Below, one piece after another: positions 1 to 8,331 of a stretch of DNA of 64,000 nucleotides. The position numbers and the translations under genes were made by a program. A model generated the notes under the pieces. That model did no database searches, was not told the DNA's origin, and was given only the letters and a program-made list of their open reading frames with translations. Each line of letters starts with the position of its first letter. Position 1 is the stretch's first letter. The stretch spans positions 1 to 64,000 of the forward strand of contig NZ_CAUPZS010000019.1 in the NCBI RefSeq assembly GCF_963515715.1. Direction: 5' to 3'. The stretch comes from Clostridium_AW sp963515715. GTDB taxonomy: Bacteria > Bacillota > Clostridia > Clostridiales > Clostridiaceae.

Positions 1-45
1 AAATGGCACAGCAGGTTATAGATAACAAATAAAAAGGGTAGTAGC

Positions 46-84
46 GAAAGCCATAATGACTTTTAATGTCATTATGGCTTTCTT
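46..84. terminator. Perfect 15-bp hairpin, likely terminator of an upstream gene
   Basis: Positions 46-60 and 68-82 are exact reverse complements around a 7-base loop, and the stem is followed by only TT before the sequence becomes G-rich. It probably ends a gene whose last codons lie at the window edge; one frame reads to a stop at 28-30. The U-tract is short, so it may also be part of a mobile-element end. Confidence 0.5.
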
Positions 85-380
85 GTGCGCCCAGCATGGG
101 CAAAAACTTGGCGGTGAAAATCCATTGACTATATTATTCCTAAAGTCAATGTAATAACATCTATTAAAGATACTAATGTTTTATATGATGACGCAATTTA
201 ATTGTAAAGTGAAGCAACTAGTGGAATTAAAGATATGAAAATGCCCTTTGAAAACTGAATAATAAGGGATTATAAAATGGAAATTTGCTATAACAATATA
301 GAAAATATGGTATAATTTTCTTGTAAGATAAATTAAATAAATCCAATTAGTAAAATTATATAAGAATTTGGAGGGTAGAA
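85..380 (+). other. Gene-free stretch beginning with a group II intron 5'-end-like sequence
   Basis: The stretch opens with GTGCG (85-89), the 5' boundary consensus of bacterial group II introns, followed by CCCAGCATGGGC and a TTGGCGGTGAAAATCC segment that resembles the start of intron domain I. The resemblance fades after about 135 and no reverse transcriptase is present, so at most this is a remnant. The rest of the stretch shows only AT-rich sequence, including a CTTTGAAAACTGAATAAT motif near 248. The similarity comes from memory of the family and was not searched. Confidence 0.3.
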
Positions 381-857
381 ATGAAAAAAGATAAAATGAT
401 AATGATTTCTTTAATTTCTATAATATTATTTAATGTTTTCTTTATGATTATATTAATTTATTATAACGACATTATAATTATCCCAAATAATTTTTTTAAG
501 CAGCTAACCAGGGAATATTGGGATTGGTACTTAGATAGAGCTCCTGTACCTAACGAATTAATTGTGATGGGGATAACTAGTATTTTAGAAATAACGTTTT
601 CACTAATCTTTTTAATAGAGTTCTTATATATAATATCTAATGAGAAATATATAAATGTAATTGGGAAAAAGAATGTAGTAATATCTTTAATTATTGGTTT
701 TATTATTAATTGTTTAACTTCTCTTTTTATAAAATACAAAGCTGAACATTATAGATTATTTATGACTCTTATTTCAATAGAAGTATCTTCCATGGTATTG
801 CTAAATTTAGTTTTAAAAATTAAAAAAGAAGTATTTAAGTTACCATATCATTCTTAA
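381..857 (+). CDS. Small multi-pass membrane protein of unknown function
   Basis: This 158-residue protein has about four predicted membrane segments, near residues 8-28, 60-86, 97-117 and 126-145, separated by short charged loops. The C-terminus is basic. No family motif was recognised. The ATG at 381 follows a good GGAGGG ribosome binding site. The gene stands alone between the gene-poor left edge and an SDR gene, in an island of accessory genes. A function cannot be assigned; a transporter accessory or immunity-type membrane protein is possible but unsupported. Confidence 0.6.
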   Translation: MKKDKMIMISLISIILFNVFFMIILIYYNDIIIIPNNFFKQLTREYWDWYLDRAPVPNELIVMGITSILEITFSLIFLIEFLYIISNEKYINVIGKKNVVISLIIGFIINCLTSLFIKYKAEHYRLFMTLISIEVSSMVLLNLVLKIKKEVFKLPYHS

Positions 858-948
858 TATATTCATGAAGAAAAGCAAGTATTTATTGCTTTTCCATATG
901 AGATATAAGTTTAGTTATTTCTGATATAAATAAGTGGGGGATGATAAA

Positions 949-1686
949 ATGATAAAATTATCAAACAAAACTATTATTGTTACGGGAGCTGGATCAGGTA
1001 TCGGTAAATCAATAACTGTGAAATGTCTTGAGTGCGGAGCTAAAGTAATAGCCTGCGATATTAATGGCCACCTATTAAAAGCTTTGGAAACTGGTGTGCA
1101 TTCAGATAAGCTACAAACATGTATAGTTGATGTATCTGACTATTCACAAGTAGAGACTTTATTAAAAAAATTGTTTTCTGAACAACCTGATATTAATTGC
1201 TTAGTGAACAATGCAGGAATCTACTTAGGAAAGGACATAGCCGAATATACTCTCGATATGATAGATAAAGTTATAAATATAAACATTAAAGGTGCAGTAT
1301 TTTTCTCGAAATTTTTCGGTGAATTTAAATTAGATCAAAAGGAAAATGGAGTAATTGTAAATATATCATCTGTAGCTGGATTAGAAGGTAGTTCTGATGC
1401 TATTTATGGATTATCCAAATCTGCATTAATTGGTCTAACCAAAAGTTGTGCAATGAATTTTTCGCCGTTTGTTAGGGTAAATGCAGTAGCACCAACATTG
1501 GTAGATACAGATTTAATCAGTAATGTTCCAAAATGGAGAATTGATGAATATAGGGAAAAGGAACTTATAAAAAGGTCATTGAAGTCTGATGATGTTGCAA
1601 ATACAACTACTTTTTTATTATCAGAGTTATCAAATAATTATACTGGGGCAATTTTTGATATAAATAATGGCTGTTATTTGAGATGA
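949..1686 (+). CDS. Short-chain dehydrogenase/reductase (classical SDR)
   Basis: This 245-residue cytoplasmic oxidoreductase has the NAD(P)-binding glycine motif GAGSGIG near the N-terminus, a central NNAG motif, a catalytic Ser in NISSVAG and the Tyr-x-x-x-Lys pair at about Y153/K157 (YGLSK). The length is normal for classical SDRs. An in-frame GTG exists at 934, but the GGGGG tract at 936-940 sits at correct spacing from the ATG at 949, so that start is chosen. The substrate is unknown. The C-terminus ends in NNGCYLR rather than the common IDGG motif, which is slightly unusual. Confidence 0.85.
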   Translation: MIKLSNKTIIVTGAGSGIGKSITVKCLECGAKVIACDINGHLLKALETGVHSDKLQTCIVDVSDYSQVETLLKKLFSEQPDINCLVNNAGIYLGKDIAEYTLDMIDKVININIKGAVFFSKFFGEFKLDQKENGVIVNISSVAGLEGSSDAIYGLSKSALIGLTKSCAMNFSPFVRVNAVAPTLVDTDLISNVPKWRIDEYREKELIKRSLKSDDVANTTTFLLSELSNNYTGAIFDINNGCYLR

Positions 1687-1735
1687 AATTTTTACGATGT
1701 AACCATTAAAATTTAAAATACAAAAGGAGGTTTTT

Positions 1736-2587
1736 ATGAATAAAATAACTATCCGCAATATTGTTTTATTTATTGTTGTTGTTATCGTTAGCGGGTGGAT
1801 AGGCGTTCTTGTAGACTCTATACTTGCCGAGCAACCCCAGGGTGATTCTCTTGGTATGGGGATATGGTTGGTATTACCTATGGTGACTGCAATTGCAATC
1901 ATTTTATTTTCAAAGGTAAGTTGGAAAGATATTGGTTTCATGCCTAATTTCAAAGGAAATATAAAATGGTACATGACTTCTGTTTTAATTTTTCCTATTG
2001 TAACAGCAATCATTTTAATAATCGGATCTATGACAAAATGGATTGACTTGTCAGCACTTAATCTCAAATCTTTTGTTTGGGTGTTTTGCAGTACGTTGTT
2101 AATTAATTTTATTAAAAATATCTTTGAGGAGACAGTTTGGCGTGGTTTTCTAACCTCACAACTCGTCAAATTAAATCTTAACGATTGGATTATATATTTC
2201 ATCGTTGGCTGTGTTTGGGGGATATGGCATCTACCGTATTACTTGGTCTTTTTATCGGAGACAGTTATACAAGCTGTGCTACCAGGCAGTCGAGTTGTAT
2301 TTGCTGTTGTTGCTATAATAACAATGCTATGTTGGTCGGTGATGTTTATTGAAATTTATAGGGTTACAAAGTCCATTTGGCCTTGTGTTATACTGCATAT
2401 GGTAGAAGATTCGCTGATAAATCCTTTAGTTATTTCAGGTTATATTAACATAGCAGCAGGAAAAGAAATTCTTATTTCACCAATCAATGGGCTTATTACT
2501 TCAACTCTTTACTTAGCTGTTGGATTTAGCATAAGAGCTTACAAAAGACAAGCATTAGCTAAAGTTTATGAGCATAACCTCTGCTAA
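1736..2587 (+). CDS. CPBP family intramembrane metalloprotease (CAAX protease-like)
   Basis: This 283-residue protein has about seven to eight membrane helices and the three CPBP/Abi motifs: EETVWRGF with E131, E132 and R136; WGIWHLP with H165; and HMVED with H221. The family contains prenyl-CAAX proteases and bacteriocin self-immunity or maturation proteins, with the active site inside the membrane. It has a strong AAAAGGAGG site before the ATG. No bacteriocin precursor was seen nearby, so an immunity role is only one option. A hairpin shared with the OsmC gene at 38 kb follows the stop. Confidence 0.85.
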   Translation: MNKITIRNIVLFIVVVIVSGWIGVLVDSILAEQPQGDSLGMGIWLVLPMVTAIAIILFSKVSWKDIGFMPNFKGNIKWYMTSVLIFPIVTAIILIIGSMTKWIDLSALNLKSFVWVFCSTLLINFIKNIFEETVWRGFLTSQLVKLNLNDWIIYFIVGCVWGIWHLPYYLVFLSETVIQAVLPGSRVVFAVVAIITMLCWSVMFIEIYRVTKSIWPCVILHMVEDSLINPLVISGYINIAAGKEILISPINGLITSTLYLAVGFSIRAYKRQALAKVYEHNLC

Positions 2588-2594
2588 TTTAATA

Positions 2595-2690
2595 CCCATT
2601 ATTCTTATTTAACGTCATAACCAAAAAAACGAATAATTTACTAAAACATCGTATTATTCAAGTCTGAATTTACGGTGTTTTTACGTCGCC
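2595..2690 (+). repeat. Repeat C copy 1, with terminator-like hairpin (2644-2682)
   Basis: About 95 bases match a segment at 38165-38265 in order and spacing, although the adjoining genes are unrelated. The core is a hairpin with arms AAACATCGT and ACGGTGTTT plus an inner ATTCA/TGAAT stem, running into T-rich sequence. The closing inner pair T-A here is C-G in the other copy, which suggests the structure is maintained. It probably acts as the terminator of the CPBP gene. Confidence 0.65.
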
Positions 2691-2862
2691 ATACAAAAAA
2701 AATCATGAGGAAGTAAAACATGGATAAATGCAGTTGCTGAGAGAAAACACATTATTGAGAAGTTATATGTAATTAGTAGATATATTGGTATATAATTGTA
2801 ATTAATTGCGTCTTAATTGTATGATAATATACAACAAAGTGCATAAAGAAAGGAATTAAAAG

Positions 2863-3411
2863 ATGAATGTTAGAGTTAAAATATCAGACAGAAATGATTT
2901 TTTTATTATTAAAAATTTTATTCCATTATTTAGGCATTATATTGCTGAAGTATACAATGAACTACCAAATAAATATGGTGTTTTCTCATATGATAGTGAT
3001 AGGACACTACAGGAATTATGTAACAGAAGAGAATCTTGGCTTGAAAAACCAGATGAATTATTTCCTTTTATTATTTTTGCTTTTGATAGGCCTGTAGGTT
3101 ATGTACTTGTTTCAAAAGTTCCTCTTAATGCATTTGAAAAAAGCGATTATTTTATTAATGCTTTGTTTATAGTACAACCTGCCAGAAGAAAAGGTATCGC
3201 TTCAATTTCTGTAAAGAAAATTATAGATATGTTAAATGGAAGTTGGGAGTTACATACAAATTCTACAAATAGAAATATGTCAACACAATTATTCTGGCGT
3301 AGCTTTATTTCAGAATATACTAATGGAAAATTTGAAGAATTTATAGGTAATACCCCAGATGGAGATGAAAAAATAATTTTTAGGTTTAATAGTAAAAAAT
3401 CAAGTATCTAG
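2863..3411 (+). CDS. GNAT-family N-acetyltransferase
   Basis: This 182-residue protein carries the acetyl-CoA binding motif A of the GNAT fold as VQPARRKGIASISVKKII (about residues 105-122, matching Q/RxxGxG/A). An N-terminal half with a WLEKPDELFPFIIF strand is followed by VGYVLVSKV, consistent with beta-4. The acceptor substrate is unknown. The start ATG at 2863 follows GAAAGGAATTAAAAG. It is a single-gene unit in the left accessory island and is followed by a partial repeat A on the minus strand. Confidence 0.8.
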   Translation: MNVRVKISDRNDFFIIKNFIPLFRHYIAEVYNELPNKYGVFSYDSDRTLQELCNRRESWLEKPDELFPFIIFAFDRPVGYVLVSKVPLNAFEKSDYFINALFIVQPARRKGIASISVKKIIDMLNGSWELHTNSTNRNMSTQLFWRSFISEYTNGKFEEFIGNTPDGDEKIIFRFNSKKSSI

Positions 3412-3440
3412 TGTATTTTTTATTTGTTGTACGCATAAAT

Positions 3441-3576
3441 TGGTTTCACATTTATAAATTTCTACAAAAGTAATTGAGTATCCAAAAGAGGAGCTAAGCA
3501 TATAGTGAAGCCGCTCCCCAAAAAGTCGCTATTTCACTACATACTTAGCTCTTTTGTGTTTTACAAATATATTTAA
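3441..3576 (-). repeat. Repeat A copy 1, 5' hairpin part only
   Basis: This is a partial copy of repeat A on the minus strand, containing the terminal hairpin (3491-3551, arms beginning GAGCTAAGCA and ending CTTAGCTC) and about 50 bases next to it. The hairpin belongs to the sub-type whose inner stem reads AGTGAA/TTCACT, as at 36970 and 41340. The flank TTTTACAAATATATTTAATAG is the linker seen beside the 41.3-kb copy. A weaker, decayed resemblance continues to about 3700. Confidence 0.8.
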
Positions 3577-3823
3577 TAGATGATAGATTCTGTAAAAATA
3601 ATTAGAGTATCTCAAAATAGGAATTGGGATGTATAGTAGCGTTGCTTTGAAAAAGAGAGAACAATATGCTACTTTAGGAACATATTTTAAAGTTGGATTA
3701 ATTAAGAGATATTCTATCTTCATCCGTTGACGTAGGATTTATCATGTTTTTCGATGTATCCTAATAATCTATTAAATATTTTTATTGTAATCTTTTTATT
3801 GGTATAGAATAATATTCCTGAGT

Positions 3824-3839
3824 GTTAGTACATACTAAC
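3824..3839. promoter_or_regulatory. Perfect 16-bp palindrome upstream of the exported-protein gene
   Basis: GTTAGTA and TACTAAC are exact inverted repeats separated by CA, ending 19 bases before the ATG at 3859 and just upstream of the AAGGGAG binding site. The shape fits a dimeric repressor operator. No regulator gene lies next to it. Confidence 0.45.
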
Positions 3840-3858
3840 ATATAAGGGAGCTTGAATT

Positions 3859-4431
3859 ATGAAAATAGAAATAAAAAATATTAAAATTCTATTAGTATTT
3901 TGTTTATTTGCTTTAATAATTTTTAATTATGATACCGTAAAATCTGAACAAATATCTGATAAATACGTAAAACCTCTTACTTCTAGTCAAATTGATAATT
4001 ATATAAAAGAAAAAAAACTTACTCCTATAACCATAAAAACTATAAATAACTATACTATTATTTTATATGAACTGAATGATATTATAGGAATTCACGCTTT
4101 AACCTCTGATCAGTATGGAAACGTAAGATTAGAATCAAATTCTACTGGTAGAAATAATTCTAATCGTGTTCCTGTCTCTATAGGAATATCAGGAGGATGG
4201 GATTATAATATTGGAGGATTTGATTTTGTATGGTTAATTATCAATGATAAGCAAATTTTGAATGAAGCTCATTCAGCTAAAATAATACTTAGCGATAAAA
4301 CTCAAGAAACTGTAAATATAGATAAAAATAAAGGTCTGATTATACCAATTTCTTCATGTAAATTAGATTTACAACATATTTATATTCTAGATAAAGAAAA
4401 TAATATGGTATACGAAAGATCATTCGGTTAA
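3859..4431 (+). CDS. Exported or membrane-anchored protein of unknown function
   Basis: This 190-residue protein begins with a basic stretch and one hydrophobic segment (about residues 8-24, ILLVFCLFALIIF), which fits a signal peptide or anchor. There is no lipobox. The rest is polar, with a Gly-rich SIGISGGWDYNIGGFDF segment at about 107-125 and predicted beta structure. No known domain was recognised. The gene is bracketed by repeat A copies on both sides and has a 16-bp palindrome just upstream, so it may be regulated as a single unit. Confidence 0.6.
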   Translation: MKIEIKNIKILLVFCLFALIIFNYDTVKSEQISDKYVKPLTSSQIDNYIKEKKLTPITIKTINNYTIILYELNDIIGIHALTSDQYGNVRLESNSTGRNNSNRVPVSIGISGGWDYNIGGFDFVWLIINDKQILNEAHSAKIILSDKTQETVNIDKNKGLIIPISSCKLDLQHIYILDKENNMVYERSFG

Positions 4432-4436
4432 AAGTA

Positions 4437-4860
4437 TAAAGTTGAATCTTAACATGAGATGTAGTAAGTTTTTTTAAAAACATTTATTTTTACAATTTCA
4501 TTTTCATTATGCAAAACTTAAAAATGCTATGTAATACGCACTATGCATTTGAGCAAAATCTAGAAATTCTTAATTTATTTTAGAAAGGTACCGTTAAGAT
4601 GCTGCACATGTTTGACCGAAGGGAGTTTGTCAGCATTAGGGATTTTTATAAAATAAATTTTAGAAGTTCTTATTGTAGCGAATCAGCATAAGAAGCATTA
4701 TATAGCATTTTGGATTTGTTGCACCTCTAAATTGTTTTCATATCTATAAATTTCTACAAAAGTAATTGAGTATCCAAAAGGGGAACTAAGTACATAATGA
4801 CGTCACTTCAAAAAAGCGTTCCTCTCATTATATACTCAGCTCCCTTGTGCTTTACAATAT
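4437..4860 (-). repeat. Repeat A copy 2, nearly complete
   Basis: Read on the minus strand, this copy has the 5' hairpin (about 4780-4840), the GTGCAACAAATCCAAAATGCTA arm, the apical hairpin (4599-4637, with CTTCGG in the loop side) and the returning arm near 4500-4530. The 3' part after that has diverged. It matches the complete copies at 33.1 and 37 kb. No reading frame of note lies in it. It fills the whole gap between the exported-protein gene and lgt. Confidence 0.85.
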
Positions 4861-4903
4861 CTAAAAATTAAAAAAACTAAACATCTAACTAAATTATAAG
4901 TTT

Positions 4904-5668
4904 TTACAAAGATTTTTTCCTTTTATAAATATAAACTAAGAATACTATACTTGCTAAAATCCCAAGTAAGCTTACAAATTGAGCCATTCTTATAGGACCA
5001 AACATTAGACTATCTGTCCTTAACCCCTCTATAAAGAATCTGCCTAGAGAATAAAGTCCTATATATGCAAACAGAACTGTGCCTGGTTGTTTACTTCTTT
5101 TCAATAAAATTATTAGAGTAACACAGACTAATACATTCCAAATTGATTCATATAAGAAGGTAGGGTGATAGTAAGTTCCCTTTATATACATACCTCTTTG
5201 AATGAACTCAGGAAATTTACTTATAAATTCTAATGTAACTTCTCCCCCGTGAGCTTCTTTATTAAAAAAATTTCCCCATCTTCCAATGGCCTGGGCTAAT
5301 ATAATTCCAGGAACAGATACGTCTGCATATTCAAGAAAGTTCTGTTTCTTTTTTCTTAGATAAAAGAATGCAGTAGTGAGTCCGAAGATTAACCCCCCAT
5401 GTATAGCTAATCCTCCCCCTCGAGTGTTAAAAATACTCCAAAGATTATCTGCATAATCTTCAAAACTAAATATGACATAGTATAACCTTGCCCCTATAAT
5501 TGCCATAGGGAAGGATATAAGAAAAGTATCAAATAAAATATCAAAGTTTAAATTTTTCATCTTACATGTATAGCTACTTAGCAATAATGCTAATAGCATA
5601 CCAAGTGAAATTAAAATACCATACCACATAATGGGCAGTCCAAATATAGTGAATGCTATTGGATTCAA
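4904..5668 (-). CDS. lgt: Prolipoprotein diacylglyceryl transferase
   Basis: Lgt moves a diacylglyceryl group from phosphatidylglycerol to the lipobox cysteine of pre-lipoproteins in the cytoplasmic membrane. The protein has about seven membrane segments and the Lgt signature GRWGNFFNKEAHGG, plus the conserved GGGLAIHGG region. The start needs care: an ATG at 5677 abuts the AAAGGAG site with no spacer, whereas the TTG at 5668 is 8 bases from it and gives the family-typical N-terminus MNPIAF, so 5668 is chosen (254 residues). It is a single gene divergent from the hydrogenase operon. Confidence 0.95.
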   Translation of the reverse strand: MNPIAFTIFGLPIMWYGILISLGMLLALLLSSYTCKMKNLNFDILFDTFLISFPMAIIGARLYYVIFSFEDYADNLWSIFNTRGGGLAIHGGLIFGLTTAFFYLRKKKQNFLEYADVSVPGIILAQAIGRWGNFFNKEAHGGEVTLEFISKFPEFIQRGMYIKGTYYHPTFLYESIWNVLVCVTLIILLKRSKQPGTVLFAYIGLYSLGRFFIEGLRTDSLMFGPIRMAQFVSLLGILASIVFLVYIYKRKKSL

Positions 5669-5842
5669 AAGAATCATCTCCTTTGTGTAAATTCATAAAT
5701 TATAGTAATAGGACCAATTATATTATATTACTATAATAAGCAATTATAAGATATAATATAAGAAAAAATCTTATTATACAATATATTTTTAAAATTTAAA
5801 AAGTTTTTAAAATATATATTTATTTTAGGGTGTGATTTCTGT

Positions 5843-5876
5843 TATAATGGTTTTAGGTTCTCTGTTGTACTATAAT
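5843..5876 (+). promoter_or_regulatory. Candidate promoter region of the hydrogenase operon
   Basis: Two TATAAT hexamers lie at 5843-5848 and 5871-5876, 40-70 bases before the GTG of hymA. Neither has a good TTGACA at 17 bases, so which one is used is uncertain and an activator may be needed. Confidence 0.35.
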
Positions 5877-5915
5877 TAGTTAATTTTATAACAATATTGA
5901 AGGAGGTCTTTTTTA

Positions 5916-6398
5916 GTGTGCTGCAAGAATGAAGTTTGGAACGCAAAAATAAATGAGTTAAATAGTTTTATCGATGGTTTAAAGAATAAGGAAGATGCTT
6001 TAATAACTGTATTACACAGAGCTCAAAAGATTTTTGGATATCTTCCAAGAGAAGTTCAAAATTTTATCGCTGAAAAGTTAGATGTACCTGTTTCTAAGGT
6101 TTATGGGGTTGTTACATTTTATTCCTATTTCAATACAGAACCAAAGGGTAAGTATGTAGTTAGTGTATGTATGGGGACAGCTTGTTTCGTTAGGGGAGCA
6201 GGAGATGTTTTACATGAATTTGAAAATAAGCTCAATTTAAAAACTGGAGAAACTACAAAAGATGGAATGTTTACTTTAGATGCTTTAAGATGTGTAGGTG
6301 CATGTGGACTTGCTCCTGTAGTAACAATAAATGATAAAGTATATGGACATGTAACCAAAGATCAAGTAGGAAAATTATTAGAAGATTATAAGGAATAA
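5916..6398 (+). CDS. hymA: [FeFe]-hydrogenase NuoE-like [2Fe-2S] subunit
   Basis: This 160-residue protein is of the NuoE/thioredoxin-like ferredoxin family. The four cluster ligands are visible as C85 and C90 (CMGTAC) and C126 and C130 (CVGAC). Upstream is the helical HRAQKIFGYLPREV region typical of NuoE. The GTG start at 5916 is preceded by AAGGAGG. With hymB and hydA it forms a three-gene operon of the electron-bifurcating (group A3) trimeric type, passing electrons between NAD(H) and ferredoxin. It is cytoplasmic. Confidence 0.93.
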   Translation: MCCKNEVWNAKINELNSFIDGLKNKEDALITVLHRAQKIFGYLPREVQNFIAEKLDVPVSKVYGVVTFYSYFNTEPKGKYVVSVCMGTACFVRGAGDVLHEFENKLNLKTGETTKDGMFTLDALRCVGACGLAPVVTINDKVYGHVTKDQVGKLLEDYKE

Positions 6399-6411
6399 GG
6401 GGGAGTAACCA

Positions 6412-8307
6412 TTGGTTAAGATTAAATCCTTTGAAGAACTTAAGGCTCTGAATAAAGAATTAAAAAAACTTGTTACATTAAGAGAAGTATCTCATGAAGC
6501 AGAATTAGCAGCAGAAAATAAAAGATGTAAACGTCAATTGTTAGTTTGCGGTGGTACCGGATGTAAATCTGCTGAAAGTTATGAAATCGTAAATAAATTA
6601 AAGGCAAAAGTAGAGGAAGTTGGATTAAAAGATGAAGTAGAAGTACTAATTACTGGGTGTTTTGGTTTTTGTGAACAAGGTCCAATTATCAATGTTTGTC
6701 CTGACAATGCCTTCTATGTAAGGGTAAAGACAGACGACGTAGATGAAATAGTGGAAAGTCATTTATTAGAGGGAAAGATAGTCGAAAGACTTTTATATAT
6801 AGAACCAACTCTTCAAATGAGAGTTAAAAGACAAGATGAAATGGGCTTTTATAAAAAGCAAGAAAGAATAGCATTGAGAAACTGCGGTTTAATAAACCCA
6901 GAGGATCTTAAAGAAGCTATAGCTGAAGATGCATATATGGCTTTAGGAAAATGCCTAGCTGGATTAACTCCAGAGGAAGTTATTAACTTAATTAGTGAAT
7001 CAGGCCTCAGAGGTAGAGGAGGCGGTGGATTCCCTACAGGAAAAAAATGGGCATTTGCTAAACAATATGAAAGTGATAAAAAATATATAATTTGTAATGC
7101 AGATGAAGGAGATCCAGGTGCTTTCATGGATCGTTCCATACTTGAAGGAGATCCACATAGTGTTTTAGAAGCTATGGCAATTGCAGGATATGCAATCGGA
7201 GCGGATGAAGGAAATATTTATATTAGAGCTGAATATCCTTTAGCCATAGATAGACTTTATAAGGCTATAGAAGAAGCGCATGAATATGGATTGCTTGGTG
7301 AAGATATATTAGGGACAGGCTTTAATTTTGATATCCACATTAAATACGGTGCTGGAGCTTTTGTATGTGGTGAGGAAACTGCTCTAATCCACTCAATAGA
7401 AGGTGAGCGTGGAGAGCCTACAAATAAACCGCCATTTCCAGCAGAAAGTGGATTATGGAATAAGCCAACTTCCGTAAATAACGTTGAAACTTTAGCTATG
7501 GTTCCTGCCATTATAAATAAAGGTGCCGATTGGTTTAAATCTATAGGAACAGAAACTTCAAGAGGAACAAAGGTATTTGCTCTTGCGGGAAAAGTTAACA
7601 ATGTTGGTCTTGTGGAAGTTCCTATGGGGACGAATTTAAGAGAAATAATTTATGATATCGGTGGGGGAATAAAGAATGGCCGTAAGTTCAAGGCTGTTCA
7701 AACTGGTGGACCATCAGGAGGTTGTATTCCAACTGAATATTTAGATACAAAGATAGATTATGAATCATTAAATGCTATAGGATCAATGATGGGTTCTGGT
7801 GGTATGATTGTTATGGATGAAGATAACTGTATGGTTGACATAGCAAAATTCTACCTTGAATTTACTGTAGATGAGTCCTGTGGTAAATGTACTCCATGTA
7901 GAATTGGTAACAAGCGTTTACTAGAAATTTTAACAAGAATAACAGAAGGTAATGGTACAGAAGAGGACTTAGTTAAGCTTGAGGAATTAGCTGAATTAAT
8001 AAAAGAAACTTCTCTATGTGGTCTTGGACAAACTGCACCAAACCCTATTTTGAGCACCATGAAATATTTCAGGGATGAATATATTGCTCATGTTAAAGAA
8101 AAACGCTGCCCAGCAGGTGTATGTAATGGATTATTAAGATATGAGATTTTAGACAAATGTATAGGTTGTACAAAGTGTGCTAGAGTATGTCCTGTTTCCT
8201 GCATTACTGGAAAGGTAAAAGAAAAACATTTTATCCTACAAGATAAATGTATAAAATGTGGAAGCTGTTACACTGCTTGTCCTGTAGGAGCCATAATTAA
8301 AAAATAA
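6412..8307 (+). CDS. hymB: [FeFe]-hydrogenase NuoF-like NADH/FMN subunit
   Basis: This 632-codon diaphorase subunit starts with TTG at 6412, six bases after GGGAG and 13 bases after hymA. Domains in order are: an N-terminal thioredoxin-like [2Fe-2S] domain (CGGTGC and CFGFC); the NuoF core with GRGGGGFPTGKKW near residue 200 for NADH/FMN; NADEGDPGAFMDR and GAGAFVCGEETAL; a 4Fe-4S motif CGKCTPCRIG; and a C-terminal two-cluster ferredoxin domain (CIGCTKCARVCP, CIKCGSCYTACP). This layout is that of HydB/HymB in bifurcating hydrogenases, where it exchanges electrons with NAD(H). Confidence 0.95.
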   Translation: MVKIKSFEELKALNKELKKLVTLREVSHEAELAAENKRCKRQLLVCGGTGCKSAESYEIVNKLKAKVEEVGLKDEVEVLITGCFGFCEQGPIINVCPDNAFYVRVKTDDVDEIVESHLLEGKIVERLLYIEPTLQMRVKRQDEMGFYKKQERIALRNCGLINPEDLKEAIAEDAYMALGKCLAGLTPEEVINLISESGLRGRGGGGFPTGKKWAFAKQYESDKKYIICNADEGDPGAFMDRSILEGDPHSVLEAMAIAGYAIGADEGNIYIRAEYPLAIDRLYKAIEEAHEYGLLGEDILGTGFNFDIHIKYGAGAFVCGEETALIHSIEGERGEPTNKPPFPAESGLWNKPTSVNNVETLAMVPAIINKGADWFKSIGTETSRGTKVFALAGKVNNVGLVEVPMGTNLREIIYDIGGGIKNGRKFKAVQTGGPSGGCIPTEYLDTKIDYESLNAIGSMMGSGGMIVMDEDNCMVDIAKFYLEFTVDESCGKCTPCRIGNKRLLEILTRITEGNGTEEDLVKLEELAELIKETSLCGLGQTAPNPILSTMKYFRDEYIAHVKEKRCPAGVCNGLLRYEILDKCIGCTKCARVCPVSCITGKVKEKHFILQDKCIKCGSCYTACPVGAIIKK

Positions 8308-8331
8308 TATATTTAGAAAGAGGTGTACACT

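Noticed and set aside
1630..2202. Long minus-strand frame opposite the CPBP protease gene
   Set aside because: It is antisense to a motif-confirmed protease, has no binding site and no recognisable domain.
3529..3723. Small minus-strand frame beside repeat A copy 1
   Set aside because: It overlaps the repeat hairpin, has no ribosome binding site and no domain.
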